A stretch of 64,000 nucleotides of DNA from Trichosphaerium sp. ATCC 40318 (lineage: Eukaryota > Discosea > Flabellinia > Trichosidae): the NCBI GenBank assembly GCA_038496445.1, contig JALMLS010000621.1, positions 62,001 through 126,000 on the forward strand, written 5' to 3'. The notes beneath the pieces are model-generated. The model ran no database searches. It had not been told where the DNA came from and saw only the letters and a program-made list of their open reading frames with translations. Positions 27,901 through 40,600 of this stretch are shown one piece after another. A program made the translations under genes and the position numbers. The number at the start of each line of letters is the position of its first letter. Within the stretch, counting starts at the first letter, position 1.

Positions 27901-30900
27901 TTCGACACACATGATGTATTGTGTCGTTTGGAGAAGACCGTCTGCTGTACCGAACGTTGCCATACCCATACTGTCAGTCATACGTCGTACAATCTCTGTT
28001 CCATCAGGAAGTAGTATGACCACATTCCGTCCAGGAAGAGGAGAATCCATGGCATCTTGAATACCATTTTCATTGACGGCGTCAGAAAACACAGTAGGGG
28101 TTATGGTAATTGTTCGAGATATGAAACCAAAATCATAGTTCATGTTAGACATGCCAGTACTAGGTGAAACCTAAAAAATAAAATAATCAACTAAAGTGCT
28201 TTTAAGTAAGAAAAAAAAATAGGTCTTACAAGGTCAATGCAAGATGCGCGATCTAGCATCATGTTTGGTGGATTCGATAAATCCAATGTACGTATAACAC
28301 CATCAGAGTCGATGGTATCATCAGCACCTTGGTTTGCGATCGAAGGATCTTGGTCAGTTGGAAGTGGAGTGCAAATGGTGTATTGAGTATCTGGTGCTAT
28401 TCCCTCACTTGTATCGAACGTGTAAATACCGTTCATGTCAGTCGTCTTTCTCAATATTTCCATCCCTGCACTAGAGTATAGTATCACGTCGTAATTGGCG
28501 AGAGGCATATCAACAGCATCTTGGTAAAGGAGTTATAAAAGGGAACGTTCAATGCATTTTAAAAAAACTTGAGGCTATCAGTTAAGCTGTACCTTGAATG
28601 CCATTACCGTTCGCATCAAAAAATATAAAGTCTCCAATAAACTGTGTTGGTGTGGTGATACCCAAATCAACATCTGGATTAGTATCACCAAGCGCTGGAC
28701 TCGTCTACAAGGATATAAGAAAAATAATCAAATAAAAAAGAAAAAAAACAAAAAAAGACATACGACTGAAGCACATGAGGCTGGTTCTGCAACAGAGTCA
28801 CCATCAAAATCAAAAGAGCTTGGTACTCCATCAGAATCATCAGTTGGATCCATGCCAACACCACTCGGAGAAGCCAGTTCGCCGACCAACAATGGAACAC
28901 AGATAATATAATTCGTGTTTGGTACAATGTTGTCATCAATTGTATTGAATTCATAAGATCCTGTAATCCTCGAAGTCGTTGTAGATACGAGACTTCTGTC
29001 GTTTGCATTTAAAATCACAACCTGTCTCATCTGTACCCCAACATCTCCAGGATCTACCAAACAGAAATAAGCAAATGCAATTCTTTAAACATAAGACAAA
29101 CAAAATACAAACCTTGAAGGCCGTCTTCGTTGTTATCAAAGAAAACAAAGTCACCAATTGATATTGTTTGCGGAATAAATCCAAAGTCAAGCGATAGATC
29201 AGAACTACCGAGGCTTGGAGTCGTCTATTTAGGATGATTAGAAACTAGTAAATAACCAATTTTCGAAGAAAAAAAAAACATACAACAATAGTGCAAGAGG
29301 CAGGTTCATCGATCATGTCTCCATTGATGTCGAAAGCAGCAAGGACACCATCTGAATCAGCTGTATCATCCATGCCAATATCATTAAATGTGGGTTGCTC
29401 TCCAGCCCTGATTGAAACACAAATGATGTAGTCTGCGTTTGGTTGAATGCCATCGAATGTATTAAAGTCGTAATTGCCATTCACATCTGTGATGGTTCTC
29501 GCAACGACATTATCTGCCATGCTGATTATAACGACATCAGTGCCTTGAATGGCGACATCCATGGCATCTAATCAGAAATTAAACAAATAAAGAAAACCAA
29601 GTTTATCTTCAACGCTACCTTGAAGACCATCTCTATTGCTATCAAGGAACACATAGTTTCCAATTGTAACAATTTCAATATTTACAAATCCAAAATCAGT
29701 TGTGAAGTCGGTGATACCCAAACCAGCTGATATCTAAAGGAATTGGTGTAAGTCACTAAATAATTGTAAAAAACATACAAGGTTGGCACATGATGCATCA
29801 TCAAGTACACCATTGCCATCAAAATCAAAGAAATCCGCTTGAAGAGATCCATCAGAGTCCTGAGCGTCACTTGGACCTTGGTTGGCTTGTGTTGGTTCTT
29901 CACCAAATCGTATCGCAACACAAATGGTGTAAGGAGTGTTTGGCATGACACCATCAGCCAGGTTGAATGAGTACAGTCCATCAATATCTGACACGGTACG
30001 TGCAAGCTCAGTTCCGTCACTACGGAAGATGACGACCGTCTGTCCTTGAATTGGAGTATCGGATCCTGAGAAAAATAAGAAAAGATGTGTATGGTGGAAT
30101 GATGTTTACCTTGCTGGATACCATCAGAATTCACATCAAAGAAGATGAAGTCACCAACATCTTGTCTTGCGATACCAAAGTCAGTTGTATCATGTGTCAT
30201 AGCGGGTCCAGGAGCAGTCTAAATACATCAACAATCAACAAACGTGTGATATAAACGTACAAGTGATGCACAGGAAGCTGGTTCCAGGGTGGCATCTTGA
30301 GGAACTGTAAAATCATATGATGACAATAATCCATCAGAGTCACGAGCATCGCTCGGTCCTTGATTTGCATTTGATGGAAGTTCACTTGGAAGCAATAAGA
30401 CACATATCTCATACATCTCGTTCGCAATGACACCAGTATCTGTGTCGAATGTGAAAATACCAGAACCGTCAGTATCGGTTCTCGCTACTTCCATCCCACC
30501 AAACAACAATACAACCTGTCTCATCATGACAGGTGTGTCGAACATATCTTGGATTGCAGCACCGTCTTCATCGAAAAATACAAATCCTTCAATGACACTT
30601 GGTTGTTCTACAAATCCGAAATCGTAGTTCAAGTTGTTAACTCCAGTGAATGGCGATGTCTAAAAAAAGAAAAAAAAAAGTAAACAATGAGCTGTTAAAC
30701 AAATGAATACGTACAAAATCAAGACATGAAGCCCTATCAGGCATGCCATCAGGTGGTATGGATACATCAACCATACGTAGAACACCATCGGAATCAATTG
30801 TCCTGTCTGAACCCACTGAAGTTGCTGCTGGGTTGTGTACATCTGGGATCAATGTACAGATAGTGTACAATGTGCTGGGATCCAATCCATCGATTGTACC

Positions 30901-33900
30901 AAACATGTAAAATCCAAGGTTGTTCGAATTTGTACTGCTAACACGCACACTCATACTGTCAAATAACACTACAGGATTCATGGCTACAGGTGTATCTCCA
31001 CCATCTAAAAAGTTATAAGCGCCAATTAACCTTGTGTTTGACACGAGGTACCTTGTAGGCCATCTCTGTTTACGTCAGTGAAAATAAAGTCACCAATAAA
31101 TTGATCTGGGGTGATAAGACCAAAATCAATGTCCAAGTTTGTTGTACCAAGAACAGGGCTCGTCTAATTAAAAGTTTAGTGTTAGCGAATGAAGAAAAAA
31201 CAACTTAAAACGCACAAAAGATGCACAACTGGCGTCTTCTTGAACTGTGTCCATGTTAAAATCAAAGGATAATAAACTACCATCAGAATCAAGCATGTCA
31301 TCAGAACCTTGGTTCGCTGTTGTTGGTAGCTCTCCCAATACGATTTGTACACATATGGTATAAAGTGTGCTTGGAGTAATGCCATCAAAAGTGTCAAATG
31401 TAAACAATCCAGATGAGTCTGTTGTTGTTCTAGCAATCTCAAGGCCGCTACCGCCAGTCTCAAATATAACGACAGTGCGAGTTTGAACAGGAACATCACC
31501 GGAATCTAAACGTTCATAAGTGACAAAAACAAAAAAGAACATTCAATCAAAAATTGCATTTTTTAATTGTACCTTGAATGCCATCGTTATTGATGTCAAA
31601 GAAGACTCTATCACCCATCGTGATGGTTTGAGCAACAAATCCAAAATCTATTGTTAGATCGGACTCGCCTAAAAGCGGTGCAGTCTAGGAAGTACATTAG
31701 ATCAACCGAGTATATTATAAAGTGAGCACTTACGACACTAGCGCACGATGCAGGTCTGAGCAACATATCATTATCAAAGTCATATGAGTCAATGAACCCA
31801 TCTGAATCACGCATGTCTGAGGGACCTTGATTGGCAGCGGTGGGTTCTTCATCAGCTCTAATCGTAGTGCAAATCACATATGGCATGCTAGCTTCAACAC
31901 CAGACATTGTGTTAAATAAGTACAGCCCATCCGAGTCTGTTATAGTGCGGCTGACTTCCATTCCACCTTGTATTAACACCACAGTGGCACCAATGATTGG
32001 AACATCAGGCATATCTAAGCATGTTATTTTTGGTTGATAACAATAATTATTTTTCTGTTTACCTTGAATACCGTCTCTGTTGGTATCGAAAAACACATAA
32101 TCACCGATTTCGATGTCTAATGTCAACAAACCGAAATCGATCGTAATATCAGTCTGACCTGGTATTGGTGATCTCTGTGGGTATTGTTAGAACTGAGTGA
32201 AAACTATTAACATACAATTAATGTGCAAGATGCTGGATCACCCATCATGTCTCCATCAAAATCAAACATGGAGTCACTGCCATCAGAGTCGATGGTGGAA
32301 TCGATACCCGCAGTTGTTGAAGTTGAAGCTTCGTTTGTGATGAGTTGTACACAAACAAGATAATCTGTTGCTGGTTCTATTAAAGGTGTTGCAAATGAGT
32401 ATGCACCGGATACATCAGTTGTTGTTCTTGATACTTCAGTGCCATCAGGTAGAAGTACAACAACAGTTCTCATTGAAACAGGAATATCTGTGCCATCTTG
32501 GAGACCGTCTGCGTTCTCATCAAAAAACACGTAATTGCCAATAGCTACTGGCATTATGATAAATCCAAATCCGATTGTTCTATCGTCAATACCCAGAGCA
32601 GGAGACGTCTAAGCAATATGAGTTAACACCATACCAATTTTGATAATTAATAGCACGTACAATACCAACACATGAAGCCGCTTCAGTCATGCCATTAGGA
32701 GGTATTGTAAAGTCAGCCATACTCAACACGCCATCAGAGTCGATGTTATCGTCGACACCAGCGTTTGTCGCAGTTGGCTCATCGAACATGCGTATGCGAA
32801 CACAAATGGTGTATGTAGTGTCAGGCAGTACGCCATCCATTGTATCGAAAGTAAAGATACCCATTGGATCTGAAGACGTGATGGATACTCTCATACCATT
32901 CATGTCCAACAAAACAATATCTGCACCGTTAATTGGTGTGTCACCCATATCTAAATCAAGAAAAATGTGAGAACAATCATTTTAATCACGTGTTTTGGTT
33001 TTTTTGGTATTACCGAATATGCCGTTTCTATTTTCGTCCAAAAACACTTGATCTCCAAGAGCTTGTTGAGGTCGAACAATACCGAAATCAAGTGTGAGGT
33101 CACTGATACCAACAGGAGGAGTAAGAATGTCGCGACAAGATGCGAAATCAAATGTAGAATCTCCATCAAAGTCGTAACTGCCTTGAGTACCATCAGAATC
33201 GATGGATCTATCAGAGCCAACTCTTGTTGGTGATAGAATCTCGCCGACAAGGACAGGTATGCACACAGAGTATTGTGTTAGAGGGGTAAGAGCCACATTA
33301 TCCAGTAGGTACATGCCTAACATGTTTGTGGTAGATCTTGTTATTTCTGTACTGGATTGATCAATAATAACAACAATACGTCCAGGAACAGGTTCGTCAC
33401 CAGCATCTGTTTTTAAAACCATCTTAGCAAATCACAAATATTTATTTAGGGTATTAAATATTTTAGTTATCCTAGGCCCCTTAGTAGCGTACCTTGTATG
33501 CCATTATTGTTAACATCAAGGAACACAAAATCACCAATGAGAACCGGCGGCGCTAAAGTACATTGTTAGTGCTTTACATTTAAACAAAAGAAGAAATCTT
33601 ACGCGTTGGAGCGAGCGTTGTTGGTGGTTCTGTTGTTGGTGGTGCCGTTGTTGGTGGTTCGGTTGTTGGTGGCTCTGTAGTTGGTGGTGCTGTTGTTGGT
33701 GGTTCCGTTGTTGGCGGTTCTGTTGTTGGTGGTTCTGTAGTTGGTGGTTCCGTTGTTGGTGGTTCCGTTGTTGGTGGTTCCGTTGTTGGCGGCTCTGTGG
33801 TTGGTGGTGCCGTTGTTGGTGGTTCCGTTGTTGGTGGTTCCGTAGTAGGTGGTTCCGTTGTTGGTGGCGCCGTTGTTGGTGGCTCTGTAGTTGGTGGTTC

Positions 33901-36900
33901 CGTTGTTGGTGGTTCGGTTGTTGGTGGTGCTGTAGTTGGTGGCAACGTAGGAGCTTCTGTAGTTGGTGGTTCTGTAGTTGGAGGTTCCGTAGTAGGTGGT
34001 TCCGTTGTTGGTGGCGCCGTTGTTGGTGGCTCTGTAGTTGGTGGTTCGGTTGTTGGTGGTTCCGTTGTTGGTGGTGCTGTAGTTGGTGGTTCCGTAGGAG
34101 CTTCTGTTGTTGGTGGCTCTGTAGTTGGTGGTTCCGTTGTTGGAGGTTCTGTCGTTGGAGGTGCCGTAGTTGGTGGCCCTGTAGGAACCATAGTTGTTGG
34201 TGGTTCTGTAGTTGGTGGTTCTGTCGTTGGAGGCTCTGTGGTTGGTGGTTCTGTAGTTGGAGGCTCCGTTGTTGGTGGTTCTGTACTTGGTGGTTCCGTT
34301 GTTGGTGGTGCCGTTGTTGGTGGTCTTGTAGGAACCATAGTTGTTGGTGGCGCTGTAGTTGGTGGCAACGTAGGAGCTTCTGTTGTTGGTGGCTCTGTAG
34401 TTGGTGGTTCCGTTGTAGGTGGTATTGGCTCGTGACATATACCTAGATCAATGTTGTGGTTCCTGTAGCCTGTGGAAGGGATAGAAATAGTGAATACTGC
34501 ATTGGAACCTGAACGCGTATAATCGTTGTCGTGTCTGTCACTTGTTCCAGCACCAGTAGTTGGTATTGTTACTATCATCAAGGGCATCTGTAAGGACTCT
34601 TGTGATAATGGAACAGTAATGGTCCAACTTGTGGCCCCAAAAAGGGGGGAAGAAGCACCAGCGGCGTAATACCTAAATATCAAATTAAGTTTTTTGTTCA
34701 GGTTGTTTTTTTTCTGTATAAAAGCTTACCCTCCGTTCGCCGTTACTACGGTTTCTGGTCTGCTCGAGGGGCCTCTATCTACCATCAGTCCGACATTATC
34801 TATTCCAGGCTCGCTTGGATCTTGAATGCCATCACAGTCAACATCTAGCCAAACATAGTTTCCGATTTGAATTGGTGGAACTAAGCAAAGAGGTTCTATT
34901 TCGCCAAGTCCTGTAGCTTTACCAAAGAATGAAGGATTGTCATCACTATCGTATAGTATATTCGCTAAAACTTTCTGACCAACAGCTGTATTGTGATTTG
35001 TAATACCAGCAGTATTAGCACTCGTTTCACCATTGACAGGATCTATTTGAGTGAAGATCATTTCACCAGTACCTGAAAAACAAAACGCCGTCAATACAAA
35101 CGATAACAACAAAAATTAAAGTTAAAACTTGAGTTCGCTTACCTATCACTGTTGTTACAGTGCCTACAAACGTTTCTTGATGAAAAGCTTGACCTAATAT
35201 AGGGGCATTTATGTATACATCATCAGAAAAGAACTCTGCGTCAACCATTTCGTTATCAAGGCTTGAATCTATGTAAGCAGTATAACCACCGCATGTCGCA
35301 GCTCCTACTGCTCCAGTTTCTTTTGTATAAGTTCCTTAAATTAAAAAAATGAGACACACGTGATTAATTACAAAAAAGGAAGGTGTTTGTACCGGATCCA
35401 TCATTTGAGAAACATATTGCATCACCACCAACATCGCCTGCCATATCAGATCCACGGGCGCCTGTTTGACTGCCGAATCTATCTGAAAACGCTAATATCA
35501 TGTTGTGTTGCTCATCAAATGCAATACCAGATAGGATAGGCTGTGGGTGCGCAACTATAAAAGAATAAACAAAAAAGTAACTGAAAAATGATTACGGCTG
35601 ATGTTCTGTACGTACACTCTGAAAAGCAGTTTGGAAGCATGGAAATATCATCAAGCCATGCATTCCACTGTATCCATTCTTGTTCTATGGTATTTGGACT
35701 GCAGTCGAGTGCAGGTTGGCGATCAAAATCCATCCCTTCTTCTACTATCTATGAGAGAAAACGTTTAGTTTTAGTAGACAGGAAACAAAATAATTAATAA
35801 TTCCTGCGTACATTCGTCCAAGAGAATGCCACCGTACCAAAGTCGTCTGCTGGCGCGCTGTATACGTAATACATCAAGTCAGATCTCATTTGAGTTGATT
35901 GAGCGGTACAAACTATACCAATGTACAGTATGCCCTCGTGGTACCTTAAAAAGCACATGTGAGAAGAAACGATACAAAGTTTTTGTTAAAAACTACGAAA
36001 CTTCGCTTGTAAATAGCTGCGTTAAAAAAAAGCCATAGTAAGTACGCACGTGACACCGAATGGGCGAAAATTTAAGTTTAACTCTCCGCCTGGCGTAGCT
36101 GCGTCTACAACACAGGAAGCTATTCATTGTAAGCATAGCAAATAAATGTTTAAAAATAACAACAAAACAAACAACAATTAAGCCACGTGATAAAAAAGCT
36201 ACCTGGATTGGTGGGTATATCTTCAGATGAAATGTCACTCATTGTAATATCTGCTGGCATTTCCGCCACATCTAAGTAGTTTGTAAATAAACAAGAAGGA
36301 AGTAAAAATAGGTGGGAAAAAAAAACAACAAGCATACCAATATCAATGCGAACAACAGTTCGAGAAAATAGATTGACAACATAGACGAATTCTTCATCAT
36401 CGCTAATATCCATACCACCGAAACCATGCTTTCCAACAAGAGGAATTGCTAATGCATCAGTGTCCAAATCATTGCTATGCAACTGAGAATTTAGCAAATC
36501 TGTTGCTGGTGACCCGAGAGCTTCCATATCAATTGTTTGCACAATATTACAGCCCATCGAGGCTGTATCGAACAAACGATATATAGTCGATGGCGTTTGT
36601 CCGGTAATATAGCCAACGTGTGCTTTTTGGTAAGAACCTGAAACACATTAATACCAAACTTACCAACTTAGCTCTCTATCTACTATATAAAAAGCCGAAA
36701 GTGTGGACGTACTGGCAAATATTTGAGTAGTCATAGGAGAGTATGCAATACCCCATATAGGGCCTGTTTCAGGTGCGTTGCATACTGTTGTTGGAGCAAC
36801 AGAAGCAGCCGCATTATTAAAAAACGTGGGATCGCTTACAATATTTGTACCGACTGTATTTGCTTTTGTTACTAAAGTAGCTTCCTGAATGGATTGATCA

Positions 36901-37666
36901 CCTGTTAAATTATTTGTTACAAAATTGTCACGTGATGAAGGGAAAAAAAAAAAAAAACAAAGAAAATAGTTTCAAAAGCCTATTTATTTGTGAACTCTGA
37001 CGCGATGTTTTCAGAAAACGTACCTCCAACAAAGCAAGTGGATAGGATATCAAACGATAGGCGTACTCCGGGCATTATATCGCCATTACAGAAATCGTGA
37101 ATAATAGATAAAGGAATATCTGCTGCAGTTTCAGGGCCTGTAAATACATACGTCGCAGCAATCACTGCGCCCCCATCAGCATTTATTGAAGAAGATGTCA
37201 CGAATTGTGTCGGGGCATTGACTACCTCTAATCTCAAAGGAATCACTGATATCGGAGTTAGTTGAACTATTTTATAAAAACGTTTGGGTTTTTTTCCATC
37301 TGCTTTAAAAAAACCATGTTAAAAGCAACACTTACTATCAGCTACAGTTAAAGTAAAAGTTCCATCTGCTATTGTTGTATCAGTAGCTACCATCGCATTT
37401 GCGTCGTCATAAGCTTCTATGACAACGTCGATAATTCCTAGTTGAAAGGGTTTAGTGACTTTAAACTGTTTGAATGGTCACATGATTGCCAAACAAAATT
37501 ATTTGTATTAGACCTGACTTGGTTCTTAACAGCGCGTACCAGGTTCTAAAGCATCCCTTCTACCATCGAAATCAAAGTCACGGAATACAGTACCGCTTAT
37601 ATCAGCAACTGAAAGGCTGAATAGCGACAATAAAGCCATCACAAACAGTGAAAAAGTATAACACAT
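8567..37666 (-). CDS. Giant secreted protein: about 49 SdrD B-like domains, Pro/Thr stalk, N-terminal module and GDPHF C-terminus
   Basis: The gene has roughly 100 exons. Start ATG 37666-37664 gives a signal peptide (MCYTFSLFVMALLSLFSLSV); MALLSLF is an alternative start. N-terminal exons are 37540-37666, 37336-37437, 37024-37266, 36713-36901, 36338-36637, 36203-36271, 36050-36119, 35812-35944, 35616-35748, 35393-35554, 35143-35334, 34730-35072, 33603-34672 and 33493-33552. They total 3193 nt and keep frame. The repeats follow. Each is about 130 residues: VGDFVFFDVNxDGIQ, DxGDxPI, VVLL, TTTDSxGxYxF, YTICV, DDTIDSDG, FDFDGD, DPASC. Most repeats use two exons, split after GIQ and after ASCxxI. 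Domain motifs (DSDG) occur about every 0.48 kb from 33.2 to 9.9 kb. The last exons (9329-9466, 8868-9269, 8567-8805) end at TAA 8569-8567. I see no C-terminal membrane anchor. The likely role is an extracellular fibre, coat or adhesin; that is inference. Confidence 0.85.
16475..18862 (-). repeat. Five-domain higher-order repeat, copy 1
   Basis: This unit of about 2.39 kb encodes five successive SdrD B-like domains. From high to low coordinates their diagnostic strings are TIDLTSPPDS, LDSDGDSRTFDFNMD, DNDSDGN with SFFDFDGD, TTSIFDFDGD and TTDSNGVSSSYDFDIP. The boundary string GTTACCTTGAATGCC recurs at the starts of the next two copies. Introns as well as exons are largely shared with the following copy. 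Confidence 0.85.
18863..21258 (-). repeat. Five-domain higher-order repeat, copy 2
   Basis: This copy is nearly identical to the unit at 16475-18862, with the same order of domain types. For example, the sequence around 19927-19965 repeats the intron found at about 17528-17570. Such intronic identity implies recent duplication or conversion of genomic DNA. Confidence 0.85.
21259..23640 (-). repeat. Five-domain higher-order repeat, copy 3
   Basis: The order of the five domain types is the same as in copies 1 and 2. Its first-type domain is more diverged (TIDSDGAITVIDLTSPPDG) and its TLDTFDFDGD domain differs from the TTSIFDFDGD form in the other two copies. More diverged units of 2.4-2.5 kb continue in both directions, with first-type motifs near 13.83, 16.23, 18.60, 20.99, 23.38, 25.84, 28.31 and 30.79 kb. 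Confidence 0.8.
27200..33406 (-). repeat. Left arm of a large inverted duplication
   Basis: Domains 1-13 of the minus-strand giant gene are nearly identical, in reverse orientation, to 57781-64000. Matching exons have the same length (33014-33406 and 57781-58173 are both 393 nt; 32661-32950 and 58237-58526 are both 290 nt). The homology continues beyond the window on the right-hand copy. Confidence 0.9.
33620..34430 (-). repeat. 15-bp minisatellite encoding a PPTT(E/A) stalk, about 55 units
   Basis: This lies inside exon 33603-34672. A 15-bp unit encodes PPTTE or PPTTA over roughly 800 bp, with occasional APT, MVPT or LPPT variants marking longer internal repeats. A Pro/Thr-rich run after a folded secreted module is typical of O-glycosylated, rod-like spacers. 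The paralogue at 57.4 kb has only about a dozen units. Confidence 0.95.
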
Positions 37667-40600
37667 GAGGAATGGCTTTAACCCAGTGAGTTTTTTCTGT
37701 AGAATAAAAGTAATAATTCACGTTTTCTTACACAAAAATTACAACTTGAAAGCGATAATTTATTTACAAAGAACTACAGGGTGGCGTATTATTAACAATT
37801 AAAAAGATAAAGCCTTTGAAAGATTTTTCTAATGAGAGATTAAGTCACAAAGTTTGTATCTGTAGTTCCGAGATACTCCACAAAATTTAGTGGGGTGAAT
37901 AAACGCAATATTAAAGGTCCCCCGGACAAACATTACTAGAGTTAGTCAATATTACGTGAAATTGCCAGGTACTAGTAATTGAATACAAAAATAGGCAGTT
38001 TTTCTAACAATTTAACAATATGTTGCCACTCCATTTAAGATAATTCTACGAAGGTCCGAGGATTCCCGAACGATTTGATGTGTAACATTACTATGTTTAG
38101 AATGCTTTGATACCTTTTTTTGAAACTTGTCTATTCCACACATCAAATAAAACCCGAGAGACTTTTATAAAAACACGTGATTATTTTTCTTGCAGAAAAC
38201 GATGCCGTCGCGGCACCAGCAAAGAAAAAAAACACAAAATACTTTGGTTCGAAAATAGTTCAAATCGTTCAAATTCCCTATTTTTTTTTACCTACAGAAT
38301 CGCCTGGGTTTTAGTTGGCTTATTAAAACAGTATTTTCAAGGGAAAAATGTGGGATTAGAAAGCATAGAACTGTAGTACATTACTCCGATAAAACCGTCT
38401 GTAGTACGCTGTACACATCTTGGTATTGACCCCAAAACAATAAATAGATAGTTTACAGCAATTTTGTATTTGATGTGATATTCGTAAAATAGTACCCGAA
38501 TCCTTTATTTCAAATCAAGGTATCATTTGAATAAAAACAAATCTTTCTTCATGGACCGAAAAAACAACCTTTCTTCATGGTGAGTGAACAAAAAAAGATC
38601 GAGGGTCGGGTTTTGTGAACAGTAAAGTAGATCTTTTCATTTCTAATTTAGCTCCGGCAAGCTTCTAAATATATTTACTTTGGGACATGCGAAATAGTTA
38701 CTAAACAAACATAGGGGCAGCATCGCTTATGAGACAGTTTCAGACATTTTTTTGAAAAAGTATGTCTTGAAAATGAAAAAATGTGTTGTTAAAACAATTG
38801 CTTTGACTGTCGGTACTTTTAGTCCGCACAGCATAAACGAATCGCAAAATGGGTTCTATACCTATAATTATAGCATCCTAGACACATGTAAAAAGTAGCA
38901 ATTGAAGATTAAGAAACTTCTTGAGGTGAGTAAAAACGTATCGAAAATTCTCGAAATTCGTCATATCAAAAATCTAAATTGTGTACATTTTGAAACTGTC
39001 TACGATGATGCCCATAGGTGGAGTGTAAAACTGCGCATACTCAAACAGAATTGAAACCTGCCCGAAATAAACCAAAAAGCCAGAGATATGCTTGAAAGCG
39101 ATATGGTAAAGAAACCAAAGCTGTTTGAGAACTACGTATGAAAAGTAAAGAATCTCCGTCAACACAATCTAATAGATCTTCGTTTTGCTAGTCATGTTAA
39201 GAAACTATGCATTTAACCTTATTCAACTGTTCAAAAGGTGAATGAACTCCCAATTGGTAATAAACACGTGGAACGACCAGAGTTTGTTTGCATTTTTTTT
39301 AGAGTACAGTTTTTATAGCGAAAACAATCTAACAATACTTACAGCTGCAACAGTTTGCAGTGTACCGTTCTCAAACTCTGAATATTGTAATTCGAATATT
39401 TTTGAATACAATATTAAAAATAGAATTTGAACAAAAATAGAACCAAAAAGTGCTATTTTGGTGGTGCAACAACGAAAATAGGGTTTGTTTTTTGAGTGCT
39501 TAAACTCATTACTTCAAATGTTACCAAAAAAGGGGCCATAGTTGTTTCCGAATTTTCCGAAAACAAAAATTCGAAAGTGTAGAAAGATGCAGAAAGATGC
39601 ATAGCTAGGGCAGTCCACTTAACTAGAAAGCGCCTGGTTCACTTACGGTCGGGTCCTCGCTGTGCTCGGAACTAGAACCCGACCTTCGCTCACATATAGT
39701 GATCCATTGGTGGGTATAGGCATTCGGTTTTTGTATCGAAATCTATTTTTTCTTTCGAAAAATTCGGAAAAAACGTGGGTCCGACAGAAACGTCAACTTT
39801 TATTTGAAGGGGATTACCTTACTCGGTCAAAGCCGGTATCTGTATGTGATAGCAAGTTTGAATGGCGTATTTCGAAGGTGAACTCCAATTCAACGCTCAA
39901 GCAAACTTATGCAAAAAATGGGAAACTGTATTAACCCTGCCACAAACTTCAAGGACAAACATGGAACTGCAGTATGTATCGCTCTTTTCTATTTGTGAAG
40001 TACGTAACCAGTAAATCAATAACCAAAAACAAAGTAAACTTTGACTAACCATTGGTTTTTTTTTGTAGCACGCAGTAACCAATGTCAAAAATTCGGCAAT
40101 TGTTGGCCACCATTCCAGTGATTTCAAAGTGTGCGGTGTTTCTGCCAAGGATGTAGACTTCTAAGTGATGATAGTATCTGGTACAATGTAACCAATAAAG
40201 TACCTCCCATTACATAGTTTAAATTGTTTGAAAAGTACAGCTGGTTGCAATTCTGAAGCTGTTCATATTGGACCTGTGGTAGTATCTCCATGCAAGAGTT
40301 TAACCGTATGGTTAGCTGCTATATGTTTGTTGTTTGTTAGACCATCGGCCCTTCACACGACACCTGAAGAAGCAAGTTATTCTAGCTTCAGCGTAGTCTT
40401 TCGCTGCCTGTATATCAGGTGTAAGTTCACAAAATCTCGTTAGATCACTAAAAACGTGCTTGCTTCCTTTGCAAGAGTCAGTCTTATTTCATTTATTGCA
40501 AAACTAAAGTGCCAGAACGGCCTGACACAGTAGTTAAAAACATCGATGAAAGTATCATCGAGAGTGTGTCTTTTCTTATTATCATACTTGAGTCTTACTT

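Noticed and set aside
9900-33406. CRISPR-like or transposon array because of regular repeats
   Set aside because: The repeats are coding domains with introns and a period near 0.48/2.4 kb; there are no short palindromic repeats with unique spacers and no transposase.
33797-34435. Plus-strand frame of VVGGSVVGG repeats
   Set aside because: Antisense shadow of the PPTT minisatellite, with no splice context or signal.
33599-34438. Long alternative-frame open reading frame (Asn/Thr/Tyr-rich) in the PPTT region, minus strand
   Set aside because: It is a frame shadow of the 15-bp repeat; a multiple-of-three repeat without stops opens other frames. The PPTT frame joins the flanking exons in phase.
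8567-37666. Bacterial contamination, suggested by the SdrD B-like domains
   Set aside because: The gene has about 100 GT-AG introns, the same donor style as neighbouring eukaryotic genes, and is physically linked to MRT4, SCAR and Rac.
39640-39700. tRNA gene
   Set aside because: The inverted repeat resembles an acceptor stem, but no D-arm, anticodon arm or T-loop sequence is present.
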